Of a stretch of 55,457 nucleotides of DNA, positions 1-8,710 are shown piece by piece. Position 1 is the first letter of the stretch. Each line of letters begins with the position of its first letter. This stretch comes from Undibacterium sp. GTDB lineage: Bacteria; Pseudomonadota; Gammaproteobacteria; Burkholderiales; Burkholderiaceae_D. The position numbers were made by a program, and so were the translations under genes. Where the stretch lies: assembly GCF_030651495.1 (NCBI RefSeq), contig NZ_JAUSFI010000040.1, positions 1-55,457 on the forward strand. Direction: 5' to 3'. The notes beneath the pieces are model-generated. The model had not been told where the DNA came from, ran no database searches, and saw nothing but the letters and a program-made list of their open reading frames with translations.

Positions 1-373
1 CCTGGCCGCTCCAGTGACGAGCGGAGTGATCGAACAGCCACTTCAGCGGTTCGGAACCAAGGCGCTGGCGCGCCTGCGCCGCCGCACTCTTGCTGACAAA
101 AGGCGTTTGCGAATCCGGCACCGCCAATCCGAGATCATCCACTACTTCGCCGATGGACTTGTGGCGATACAGCGCCAACGCCACCATCAGCCAAACTACT
201 TGTTCGGCTGGCAGCCGCCGATGGCGGATGCTGGTGGCATCGGTGCGCTGCACGGCCTGTTCGATCCACTCGATAGGCAAATGCTCTCCGAGTCGCCGCC
301 AGTCGGGTGACTCAAGGTGGTTTGCCAGGAAATGAAGAGTATCGTCGAACATTGCGACGAAGGTTAACAGCAT
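1..373 (-). CDS. IS4-family transposase, N-terminal part (cut by window edge)
   Basis: The minus-strand frame starts at ATG 373 (a second ATG lies at 355) and stays open to base 1, giving about 124 residues. It contains the pattern typical of the IS4 transposase N-terminal domain: 'LPIEWIEQAV', then 'RHRRLPAEQVVWLMVALALY', then 'KSAAAQARQRLG' and 'PLKWLF'. This domain precedes the DDE catalytic core, which would lie outside the window. The plus-strand ORFs over the same bases are shadows. Whether the full gene is intact cannot be seen. Confidence 0.8.
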   Translation of the reverse strand, partial: MLLTFVAMFDDTLHFLANHLESPDWRRLGEHLPIEWIEQAVQRTDATSIRHRRLPAEQVVWLMVALALYRHKSIGEVVDDLGLAVPDSQTPFVSKSAAAQARQRLGSEPLKWLFDHSARHWSGQ

Positions 374-401
374 GCCGTAACGTTTACAAGCACTAAATAA
401 A

Positions 402-431
402 AATGCCGTTCAGTCTTAACTGAACGGCATT
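402..431. repeat. Perfect 13-bp inverted repeat at the IS4-type end
   Basis: AATGCCGTTCAGT (402-414), a 4-base loop CTTA, then ACTGAACGGCATT (419-431) form a perfect hairpin. The outer arm coincides with the proposed terminal inverted repeat, so the end of the element is itself palindromic. It could act as a transcription barrier between transposase and flanking DNA or as part of the transposase binding site. The arms are seen directly; the role is inferred. Confidence 0.7.
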
Positions 432-504
432 ACCAAGTTTTGGGGCTTTTTTAGTTTTTGTACTGCTTGCCGTACTTACTGCTCCAAGATAGAGTATTTG
501 AGCT

Positions 505-1140
505 TTATTTGCATTTGTCTGTCGCTGCTAAAAATGCAATTAACGGTATAGCCAATAAACCGGCTCCTGTGGTGTCTTTGCCGATACAGTCGGGTTTCGC
601 TGCCTGATTGACTGCTGTCTGAAACCTATCGTATTTGCTGCTGGCGAGGGTATTCATTTCTTTGCCGCTGGCATCTGCCATTTTTTGTATGTCGCTCTTG
701 CTATCATCGTAGGCTTTGCGTATGGCCTTTGCATCAAGCTGCAGAGTGGGTGAAAGTATGTTGTTTGCTGCCGGAGTGTTGTTGGTGATAGTGGTCGCGG
801 TAGTGACTTCTGGGGCAAGCAGATTAGTTGCTGCTGTGGTTTGTTTTTCTCGATAACTCAATTGAGCTGCCTTAGCCCGTTTGACAATTGCTGGGTTGGT
901 GCTTGGGATTTTGGCCGCTACTTTGGGTGATTTTTCAGAAAAAAATGGTAACAGTATCAGCGTACTGGGTTGGCCTGTTATCTCGCGTACCCCATGGCTG
1001 CTAGAACGGTGATTAAGCTGTTGCAGCATGAAAAGGGTGATGAGCGTAGCCAGTAAGGACGCGGTTAAACGTTGTGTGCCACGCCTGGGTTGCCAGTTTT
1101 GTTGCTGATGTGCGGTGTCCGACATGGCGATCATGGGCAT
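505..1140 (-). CDS. Hypothetical membrane-anchored protein
   Basis: A 211-residue protein I do not recognise by name. The N-terminus has one hydrophobic stretch at about residues 28-42 ('LLATLITLFMLQQL'), suggesting a single membrane anchor. A Thr/Ala/Asn-rich linker at about 95-130 follows, then a more conserved-looking end with 'KYDRFQTAVNQAAKPDCIG', a hydrophobic segment 'GAGLLAIPLIAFLAA' and a final Cys. The two C-terminal Cys residues could pair in the periplasm. An AAGG motif five bases before the ATG supports the chosen start. It lies between two insertion sequences with no obvious partner, so no function can be assigned. Confidence 0.6.
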   Translation of the reverse strand: MPMIAMSDTAHQQQNWQPRRGTQRLTASLLATLITLFMLQQLNHRSSSHGVREITGQPSTLILLPFFSEKSPKVAAKIPSTNPAIVKRAKAAQLSYREKQTTAATNLLAPEVTTATTITNNTPAANNILSPTLQLDAKAIRKAYDDSKSDIQKMADASGKEMNTLASSKYDRFQTAVNQAAKPDCIGKDTTGAGLLAIPLIAFLAATDKCK

Positions 1141-1328
1141 GGCCTTATTAAAATGAACGATGCTGGCAAAGATGTATATGCCTCTTCGATAGCAAAGTTG
1201 GTAATAAGTTCACGCCAAGACAGTACTTAATAGGATAAGCAATATCGAAAAGCATATCGCATTATCCATGCGCCTTTCGAGGCCATTTCGTGCCACGATG
1301 CGCATGGATGTTTATATGAACGCCTCCC

Positions 1329-1618
1329 ATTTGCCAAGGTTTTTTTCATGTTTTGTTCAACAGGCTAGTTTGCAGTTTTATATCCGGCCTTGTTGCAGGG
1401 CTTAATTCTGCGGGCCTTAATGGAATCTGCTGACTCACACCTCATTTGCGTGGCGGGCTAAAAGCCCAAGCATCCATACAGGTTTAGTGAATCACGGTCT
1501 TACCTATTTACCAATACACTCAAATCGCCTTGCTCAACGCTGATCTTCGCCATCCTCACTTCTGACGTGCTACTTCTTTCCTTGCTAAACAGCTTTTTCT
1601 TCTTAATTTCCGTCGTGC
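1329..1618 (-). ncRNA. Candidate guide RNA (seekRNA/bridge RNA) region of the IS1111 element
   Basis: The 290 bases between the transposase stop and the right inverted repeat carry no convincing gene. In IS1111 elements this is where the target-guiding RNA is encoded. The segment CATTTGCGTG (1443-1452) occurs again just outside the left repeat (2789-2798). ATGGATG of the right flank (1304-1310) occurs as its complement at 1471-1477. The two segments bracket a small hairpin, GGGCT-AAA-AGCCC (1455-1467). This fits a target-binding loop but is inference; transcript ends are unknown. Confidence 0.4.
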
Positions 1619-2641
1619 TTAACTTGCTCTGGCACTGACGAAACTGCCTTCGTACTGCCGATCGTGCGCTAGCAGCGCCCAGATCGTCCTTGCCATTTTG
1701 TTCGCCAGCGCGACCGTCACGACATTCTTTGGCCGGCGCTGACGTATTCCTTTGAGCCATTCATTGGGCTCTTTGGTTCGGCTCAATGTCGACCTCGCAC
1801 CATGTATCAGCAGCGTGCGTAAGTAGGTGTCGCCGCGCTTGCTGATACCCAATAAGCGCACCTTGCCACCCGTACCGCTCTGCCCAGGCACCAGACCTAA
1901 CCACGCGGCAAATTCTCGCCCGGACTGGAACGCCTTGGCATTGCCCATCGTGGCGACCGCTGCCGTGGCCGTCAACAGACCAACACCGGGGATGGCAGCG
2001 ATCCTTTGACACGATGGATCCGCCTTCCTCCAGGCTTGCAGGCGTCGCTCTATCTCGGCAATCCTGCCATCGAGGTGGCTCACCATCGCCCATTGTTCGC
2101 GTAGCGTGTCGATCAAGGCCGCTGGCAAACGCCCGGCTAATTTCGCCAATACTTCTGGCAATGACTTATTTAATGCCGCCCTACCTAAGCCCATTACTTC
2201 GCCATATTCGGTCAACAAACCACGCAGTCCATTGATTTGCATCGTACGAAATTTGACCAGTTGTTGCCGCGTCCTATGGAGCGCTAACACCGCTTGTTGC
2301 GACTCCGTTTTGACCGCGACCGCTTTGACATTGGGCTGCTGCACGGCGGCCCAGATGGCCCTGGCATCGGTTGCATCATTCTTGTTTCCCATCACGAAAG
2401 CTTTCACTGCCTTACCTGCCATCAGCTTGACCTGATGTCCCATGTCACTTAGCCGTCTGGCCCAATGTTGTGCGCCACCACAGGCTTCCATCCCGATCAG
2501 GCACGTGGCTCGATTGGCGAAATGTTCGAGAAACTTGGCACGCTTGATCTGCTTGCTAAAGACTTCACCGGTTTCCTGATCCACCCAGTGCAATTGGAAT
2601 ACGCTTTTTGCGATGTCGACGCCATATACGGTATGATGCAT
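1619..2641 (-). CDS. IS110/IS1111-family transposase
   Basis: DEDD transposase of 340 residues from ATG 2641, chosen over the upstream in-frame start because GGAG precedes it at good spacing and family members begin with a short run before 'YGVDIAKSVFQL'. The RuvC-like N-terminal half carries the acidic residues: D in 'VDIAKS' (about residue 9), E in 'GMEACGGA' and two D in 'NKNDATDA'. A coiled middle region follows, then the C-terminal Transposase_20 domain with 'AAIPGVGLLTA' and 'LVPGQSGTGGK', the region that bears the catalytic serine in this family. No frameshift is seen, so it looks functional. It probably works with the RNA proposed from 1329-1618. Confidence 0.9.
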   Translation of the reverse strand: MHHTVYGVDIAKSVFQLHWVDQETGEVFSKQIKRAKFLEHFANRATCLIGMEACGGAQHWARRLSDMGHQVKLMAGKAVKAFVMGNKNDATDARAIWAAVQQPNVKAVAVKTESQQAVLALHRTRQQLVKFRTMQINGLRGLLTEYGEVMGLGRAALNKSLPEVLAKLAGRLPAALIDTLREQWAMVSHLDGRIAEIERRLQAWRKADPSCQRIAAIPGVGLLTATAAVATMGNAKAFQSGREFAAWLGLVPGQSGTGGKVRLLGISKRGDTYLRTLLIHGARSTLSRTKEPNEWLKGIRQRRPKNVVTVALANKMARTIWALLAHDRQYEGSFVSARAS

Positions 2642-2861
2642 TTTGGATTCTCCTTCTCTTAAGTGGATAAGTACTGCGTATCTACTTTGGCACATCGATG
2701 CCGTCGAGTTGTGAGAATCCTTCTTCATTTCTATTCTCTGTTGCCCGACTGCCTCATTGCCATCCCTTTCGGGGGGAGGCGCTCATTCCATTTGCGTGAG
2801 GCATTTCTAATTTTGATAATTTTGTAGCTTGGGCTAGCGCTTCATCAGCCTAGCCTACGAG

Positions 2862-5800
2862 TTATTTCACACTAATCCCCGCATTCGGCAATTCCCCAAA
2901 CATCTCAGGCGCATACATCGCCTCTACTCTCGTCTGCGGCAATTTGAATTCGCCGACATTATTCAAGCGCATGGTGTAAGACGCGCTGAATTTGCCTTTG
3001 GGGACGAACTGGTAATACGCGCGATACGACTCGAAGCTGCGCTCTTCGTAGGCCATCCAGGCGTTGCTGGTGTTTTGCTCTGTTTTTGCTGGTTCTGTGG
3101 CGATGGCGGCATCCCTGCCCAGGCCAGAACCCAGCAAGCTGGCACCGGCGGGGATAGGGTCGGTCAGCACTACCCAGGTCATGTCGGTCTGGGCATCGAC
3201 TTCCACGGTGACCTTGATGATGTCACCGCGCGTGGTTTTGCCTTTCTCTTTTTGCTCTACCGGCGTGAAGGTTTTAGTGATGCGGTAGCCGCTGCTGAAC
3301 GGTGCTTTCAGCGCGACCGCGGCCAGGCTTTGCACTGTCACCCACGGCTTGCCCTTGCCTTCGTGATTGAGCCTGATACTGTCAACCGCTGCACCTGAAT
3401 TTATACCCCCGGTCGGCCAAGGCAACATGAGTTTGCCGCCGCCCGCTGGCGTCCAGTTGTAGGTCTGGGCTGGTGCGCTGACTCCGCCTTGTTGCAGGTT
3501 TGCCTTGGTGCTGCCGGCGACTTTTTCTGTCTCAAATTTCTGTGCGAATTTCTCTAACGCCAGGCTACCCCAGACGTTGGCGGTGGTGGACATCCAGTGG
3601 CCGCGGATTTGTCTTTGGATGGCACCGGTCATCAGCTTGGGCATGTCGTCGGCCCAGGCCGGGTTATTCAGCATCAACAGGATCAGTCGGTTGGCGCTGT
3701 TGTCGCTATTGCCCATCAGCCACCACCAGTAATCGTCTTGCTCGTTCGAGAAGCCCAAACGCGTGCCCTGGTAATTCAGGCGCGAGCGCAAGATCTGGTC
3801 GGCTTCTTTGAGGTAGACATCGCGTTTACTGATGCTGGCTGTCCTTTGCAGGATGGCGATCCAGTCCATCACGGCCGACGTCGGCCAAAGATTGGGGTTA
3901 ATCTGTATCGACCCTAGCATGCGTTCCTGTACCTGACCGTAACGCGACAGGGCTTCCAGCGCAGCCAGCTTGCGCACTTCCAGATCTTTTTTAGGTGACC
4001 AGAAATCGCGCGTGATCTTGCCTTCGACGAAGGCCGCCAGCCCTTGCAGCATCTTGTTGCGGCTGGCGTCCGGGATGGCGAAATTGGCTTCGTTGGTGGC
4101 GGCGATCAGGTATGCCGTTAAAGTGTCGCTACCGCGATTGCCGCCGTCATTAGGCGGGTAGTAATACGCCAGCCCATCGCTGTCGAGATAGGTCGGCAGG
4201 TCGTTGGCGACTTTTTGCCACATGGCGCTATCGCGCAAGCCTATGGCCTTGGAGGTTTTTTGCTCCAGGCACGAGTAAGGATAATCGGCAAAATAGCGGC
4301 GCAAGCCTTCGTGCGAACCGGCCAGACTAGGCAGCAGCGAAATCGCCAGACCGCCGCGGCCTGGCAGGCTGTCTGCCGGTTGGGCGATCGCCATGCTGAG
4401 GGTCTTATCCAGTTGCATCAAACTCGCTTGCTGCACCGTCACCGGCACGGCGGGGACCACGCGTTGGGTAAACTTTAAGGCATCCTTGACACCGGCACCG
4501 CCCTGCTCTTGGGCCTTCAGTTCCCAGACCAGTTGCTGATTATCTTGCGCTTGCGCGGAGGCTGGCACAGTCACATTCCAATGAATTTCACGCGATTCGC
4601 CGGCAGGTATCGCGCTGCTTTGTTTAGGCAATTCGCCAGGCAACCCCGTCACCAACGCCGCCACCTCGACTTGCATCGCATGGCTCGTGGTATTGCGCAC
4701 GGTCAGCATGGCGGTGAACGCATCGCCCTCGCGCACCAGCGGTGGCAAGCCCGAGATGATTTGCAGATCCTGGGTAGAACGGATGCTGACACTGCCGGTA
4801 CCGAACAAAGCTTCGCCGCTTTGCGCAATGGCGACGATCTTGAAGCTGGTCAGCGCATCGTTTAAAGGCACATCGATTTGCGCCCGGCCATTCGCGTCGA
4901 GGAGGACGACTGGCTTCCAGAGTAATAAGGTGTCGAGCAATTCTCGTGTCGGTGATTTACCGCCGCCACCGCCCACCGCTACCGCCTTGCGGCCGTAATG
5001 GCGCTTGCCTATGACTTGCATTTGCGCGGTAGCGGTCTCTACACCGTAGCTGCGCCTTTGCAGCATGGCGGTCAATAAATCCCAACTGCCATTCGGTTGT
5101 AATTCCAATAGTGCTTCATCCACTGCGGCCAATGCGATCTCGTCCCCGGCGGCCGGTTTGCCATTCGGCAACATAACTTGCACCGTGGTTTTAGCGGTGG
5201 CGCGAATCGGGTAACTGCTCTTGTCGGTGCTGACCGTTACACCCAGCTTATGCCCGGCGGTGCCGACGGTAATTTCGGCGATGCCGTATTTGTAGGCGGG
5301 TTTGGCCAGATCGACGGTGGCGCTCGGGTCTTGGTATTCGCGGAATTCGCTCCACCAATTCAGCGGTTCTTTCCAGCCCCAGGTGAAGAAAGAATACCAG
5401 GGCACTTCGCGCATGCGGCCGCGTACTGCCAGCACCGAGACGAATACATTCGGGCCGTATTCGGCCTTGATCGGCACATTGACACTCGGGTCGCGGCCAT
5501 TGAGTTGCACCACCATGGTATCAATCACGCCCTCGCGCTCGATGGCGACCAGGGCAGTGGCATAACGGAAAGGCATACGCACCTGGAAAACGGCAGTCTC
5601 GCCCGCTTCATAATGCTTACGTTCAGGTAGCAAATCCATGCGATCCTGGTTTTCGCCATCGAACCAGATCTCGCCACGGCCTGTGACCCAGGCTGAGGTT
5701 TTGGCTAAGGCCGCTTTGCCGTTGTCGTCTTTGGCCTTGGCGAGAATCTCGATATTGCCGGGTTCGGCCAGGCTGACTTCACAGATAAACAAGCCACGTG

Positions 5801-8708
5801 CATCGCTTTTGCCTGAACACAGGCTACCTAAATCCTTGCTACTCTCGGCATTTTCATAAGCGTAAAAACCGCCGACCATACGCTTGCGGTGCGAGTTGTT
5901 TTGCTTGGCGGTGCCTGTCATTTCTATCGCCACGCCTGCTTTAGGCTTGCCGTAGGTATCGAGCGCGATCGCGCTGAGCGTGATTTTCTTTTTGACCGAA
6001 ACCCACTGCCCGGCCTTGACGCCCACCACTACGGCGGACGGCCATAAAGGCGTGACGGCGGTGATGGTTTGTATTTCGCCATTCGGGTCAGCATAAGTCA
6101 TCTCCGCTACCAGTTCTTGCGGTTTGACTATGGCGGGCAGGTTTTTGATGACGGTCTTGCCGCTGCCGTTTTTATCTAAACTGATGGGTAATTTATTCGC
6201 GACGATTTTTTGTTCTTCATCCGCTTCGCCAGCATAGAATGAAAATTCTTCATACGCTGGATAAGACATGGCTTTATTGCGCAGCATGCCGGTGATTTGC
6301 ACCGCCAAGCCAGACGCACCGCCACCATTGAGATAATTCAGTTGCACATCCAATGGCAATTCTTTCGGTGAAATCTGTACCGCTTTCGGTGGCGTGATAT
6401 GGCCTTGCAGCAAGGGCAGGCGGAATTCTTCTACTCTGAAACTGCCGGTCGCATAGCTGCCGGCGCCGTAGCGATTTTCGCCATCGCCTTCATCCTGATG
6501 ATCGTCACTGGTCAATTCCGTCTTGGCTTTGATGGCGCCTTTATCAAGAATGATGTCGTAAGTGCCAAGCTTGGCTTGCTTGGGCAAGACGAAGACCGTT
6601 TCTGCCGCATTTCTGTTACGCCATACCAGCGGAAACTGGAATTCCTGATTGCTGCCCTGATGGATGATTCTGGCGCGATCTGGCAATAACGCGGCTTTTT
6701 GCAAGGCTAAGCCGCGCAGGTTTTCTATCCGAAACACATGCTTCATCGAGACCGTTTCACCGGCGCGAAACAGGCTGCGGTCAAGGATGGTGTGCGCCCT
6801 GACGGTGGACGATTTGCTGGTATCGGTAGGCAGATTGAAGCGATACGATTCTATGCCGTTGTTCCATGAGCTGAGCGCAAAGGCCATGTCGGCGCGGCCT
6901 TTTTCATCAACCTTACGGGCGCTGACAAAAAAACCGTTGATCTTGCTCGGATTGCCCGGATTGCCCGGATTACTTGCCTCGGCATTTTCGTAGTTGCTGC
7001 ATGGGTCACTCAAGGCCGTGGGCAACATCACGATGCCTGTCGCATTGGTCAGGCCGCGCCAGATTTCTTTGCCTTTACAATCCGAGATACGGACATCGGC
7101 AGCGGCGACAGGTTTGGCCTGGTCTAGGGTAGTGACCCAGACTGCGCCGTTTTCCCGGCCTAACTTGATATGCACCGCCATATTGGTGACCAGCGCGCTG
7201 GTGCGGACAAACATCGGGGCAGCTTTGCCCAGCAATGCGCTGCCGAGTTTTTGCGATTCCAGCTCGACCACGTAAAAGCCCGGGTCTTTCAAGGGGATGC
7301 CGATGACTTCAAACGGGCGGATTGCCGGATCAGCATCTTTGGTAGCGGCGGGTAAATCGAGCTTGCGTACCCCAGGCTCATTGGCCAGCAGACCTATGCT
7401 GCGCGTTTCCACCGATTGTCCTGCAATACCGATGCGGCTCTCGTGATAACGATTCAGCTTGGCAATCCAATTGATGATACCGGCATCATCGCTGACTTTC
7501 AGGTGATTGACTTTACCAGGTGAATTTTTGCCATCGACACTGCGCACCAGCAGATTTTTCTCTACATTCCTGAGCGTGACCGGTAGCGTCGCATCGGCAT
7601 TGAGTTCGATGATGCCGAATGGCGATGCCGGGAATTTTGCCAGCGGCGGAAAATCGGCCGTTAACAACTTTAAAGGGAACTGCGCCGCATTCGATAGGCT
7701 GCGGCCACTTTCATCGACCAATTTGGCCGGCAAAACCACCGCGTATTCGGTCTTTTCGGCAAACGGCGGCTTGAAACTGACTGACTGCACCATCGCCTCC
7801 TTATCATCACGGCGAAAGTCAGGTTTGACGCTGCCCTTGCTGCCTTTGATCAGGATCTCTTCGGCCAGCTTGCGGCTGATGGGCGAGCTAAACGACAAAG
7901 TAATCGGCGAAATCGGTGTGCAGGCGGCATTGGCGTTTTCGCGCTGGCAGCTCAGGCCGGCGCTAAATGCCTTGCGGGTGCTGAAGGTAAATGCTTGTGG
8001 CTTGCTACTGGCCAGACCCGATGCCGTCATGATGCCCTTATCCCAGACTAGCTTGACCGCTGCCTCATTCGGGAAGCGCTGTTGGCATTGCACTGTCGTG
8101 ACGCGTGCCGGATCGTCATTGGGGGTAAAGTGTTTTAGCAGGGCGCTACGCGCCTCCTTATCTAAAAACTTGACCGGCACTCTTTCATGGATGCCCTCTA
8201 CTTCACAATACAGATGCTGGCGTATGCTGGCCTCGGTGGCAGCACCGTTTTGCGTCAGGATGAACGCCTGTTCTTCTTCAATACTACTGCCGGCATAAGG
8301 CTGCACCCGCAATACCGCCGGCCCCCCAGTCGAAAACTGAAATGCCGACTTGCCGGTGACCGGATTGCCGGCGACAGTCTTAAAACCCGGCGTCAGACTA
8401 AAGTTGCACTGCGTGCCGGGCGGCAAGTCGCGGTTAAAATCAAAGATCCAGTTTTTATCGTCGGCCCAACGTGCCGTACCAGCTTCATTACATTTAACGT
8501 CAAATGGCGCTGCCGCTTTTGGGTCACCAAACGCCACGGCAGCTTCAGAGAAGCTTGCCCTTACCTGACGAATCTGGGCAACTTCGCCTTGCGGCGAAAA
8601 GCGGGTAATGCTGGCCGCCTGCGTCGTTGAAAAAAATGTCAGACCAAGCAGCAAGCCAATCGTGGCTTGAGAAAGCCTGATCACAGATTTCGACGATAAA
8701 CTATTCAT
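2862..8708 (-). CDS. Giant bacterial alpha-2-macroglobulin with thioester motif
   Basis: A 1948-residue protein starting at ATG 8708, chosen over an in-frame ATG at 8720 because GGAAG lies five bases before it. Residues 1-31 form a signal peptide ending '..FFSTTQA' without a lipobox Cys, so the protein is probably periplasmic and soluble. MG-type beta-sandwich domains fill the first 1300 residues. The thioester motif is visible in 'YPYSCLEQ', with Cys at about 1480 followed by Glu and Gln, inside an alpha-helical barrel region. Such proteins are thought to trap proteases in the envelope. The usual partner penicillin-binding protein (pbpC) is not adjacent; instead the gene starts 2 bp after the stop of the MFS/acyltransferase gene, suggesting co-transcription. 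Confidence 0.9.
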   Translation of the reverse strand: MNSLSSKSVIRLSQATIGLLLGLTFFSTTQAASITRFSPQGEVAQIRQVRASFSEAAVAFGDPKAAAPFDVKCNEAGTARWADDKNWIFDFNRDLPPGTQCNFSLTPGFKTVAGNPVTGKSAFQFSTGGPAVLRVQPYAGSSIEEEQAFILTQNGAATEASIRQHLYCEVEGIHERVPVKFLDKEARSALLKHFTPNDDPARVTTVQCQQRFPNEAAVKLVWDKGIMTASGLASSKPQAFTFSTRKAFSAGLSCQRENANAACTPISPITLSFSSPISRKLAEEILIKGSKGSVKPDFRRDDKEAMVQSVSFKPPFAEKTEYAVVLPAKLVDESGRSLSNAAQFPLKLLTADFPPLAKFPASPFGIIELNADATLPVTLRNVEKNLLVRSVDGKNSPGKVNHLKVSDDAGIINWIAKLNRYHESRIGIAGQSVETRSIGLLANEPGVRKLDLPAATKDADPAIRPFEVIGIPLKDPGFYVVELESQKLGSALLGKAAPMFVRTSALVTNMAVHIKLGRENGAVWVTTLDQAKPVAAADVRISDCKGKEIWRGLTNATGIVMLPTALSDPCSNYENAEASNPGNPGNPSKINGFFVSARKVDEKGRADMAFALSSWNNGIESYRFNLPTDTSKSSTVRAHTILDRSLFRAGETVSMKHVFRIENLRGLALQKAALLPDRARIIHQGSNQEFQFPLVWRNRNAAETVFVLPKQAKLGTYDIILDKGAIKAKTELTSDDHQDEGDGENRYGAGSYATGSFRVEEFRLPLLQGHITPPKAVQISPKELPLDVQLNYLNGGGASGLAVQITGMLRNKAMSYPAYEEFSFYAGEADEEQKIVANKLPISLDKNGSGKTVIKNLPAIVKPQELVAEMTYADPNGEIQTITAVTPLWPSAVVVGVKAGQWVSVKKKITLSAIALDTYGKPKAGVAIEMTGTAKQNNSHRKRMVGGFYAYENAESSKDLGSLCSGKSDARGLFICEVSLAEPGNIEILAKAKDDNGKAALAKTSAWVTGRGEIWFDGENQDRMDLLPERKHYEAGETAVFQVRMPFRYATALVAIEREGVIDTMVVQLNGRDPSVNVPIKAEYGPNVFVSVLAVRGRMREVPWYSFFTWGWKEPLNWWSEFREYQDPSATVDLAKPAYKYGIAEITVGTAGHKLGVTVSTDKSSYPIRATAKTTVQVMLPNGKPAAGDEIALAAVDEALLELQPNGSWDLLTAMLQRRSYGVETATAQMQVIGKRHYGRKAVAVGGGGGKSPTRELLDTLLLWKPVVLLDANGRAQIDVPLNDALTSFKIVAIAQSGEALFGTGSVSIRSTQDLQIISGLPPLVREGDAFTAMLTVRNTTSHAMQVEVAALVTGLPGELPKQSSAIPAGESREIHWNVTVPASAQAQDNQQLVWELKAQEQGGAGVKDALKFTQRVVPAVPVTVQQASLMQLDKTLSMAIAQPADSLPGRGGLAISLLPSLAGSHEGLRRYFADYPYSCLEQKTSKAIGLRDSAMWQKVANDLPTYLDSDGLAYYYPPNDGGNRGSDTLTAYLIAATNEANFAIPDASRNKMLQGLAAFVEGKITRDFWSPKKDLEVRKLAALEALSRYGQVQERMLGSIQINPNLWPTSAVMDWIAILQRTASISKRDVYLKEADQILRSRLNYQGTRLGFSNEQDDYWWWLMGNSDNSANRLILLMLNNPAWADDMPKLMTGAIQRQIRGHWMSTTANVWGSLALEKFAQKFETEKVAGSTKANLQQGGVSAPAQTYNWTPAGGGKLMLPWPTGGINSGAAVDSIRLNHEGKGKPWVTVQSLAAVALKAPFSSGYRITKTFTPVEQKEKGKTTRGDIIKVTVEVDAQTDMTWVVLTDPIPAGASLLGSGLGRDAAIATEPAKTEQNTSNAWMAYEERSFESYRAYYQFVPKGKFSASYTMRLNNVGEFKLPQTRVEAMYAPEMFGELPNAGISVK

Positions 8709-8710
8709 GA

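Larger units (their letters stand above)
1..432 (-). mobile_element. IS4-family insertion sequence, one end only
   Basis: The right-hand end of an insertion sequence that continues beyond the left edge of the window. The boundary is set near 432 because, read on the minus strand, the sequence starts TAATGCCGTTCAGTTAAG, which closely resembles the terminal inverted repeat of IS4 as I know it, and because a transposase reading frame begins about 60 bp inside it. The other end and any target duplication lie outside the window, so the element cannot be classed further or judged intact. Confidence 0.75.
1316..2786 (-). mobile_element. IS1111-type element of the IS110 family, apparently complete
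   Basis: The DEDD-type transposase is bounded by subterminal inverted repeats: ATGAACGCCTCCC at 1316-1328 and GGGAGGCGCTCAT at 2774-2786 (12 of 13 complementary). Subterminal repeats of this size, about 1.47 kb in total, and a long gap after the transposase stop (1329-1618) are hallmarks of the IS1111 subgroup. The true ends lie a few bases outside the repeats, as usual for this group, and no target duplication is expected. The element sits in the intergenic space about 75 bp beyond the stop of the alpha-2-macroglobulin gene and interrupts no visible gene. Confidence 0.8.

Noticed and set aside
1500..1760. 86-codon minus-strand ORF at the end of the IS1111 transposase gene
   Set aside because: It overlaps the transposase in another frame and extends into the non-coding region proposed as guide RNA; no domain is seen.
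7507..8298. 263-codon open frame antisense to the alpha-2-macroglobulin gene
   Set aside because: It shadows a well-supported gene and has no family features or ribosome site.
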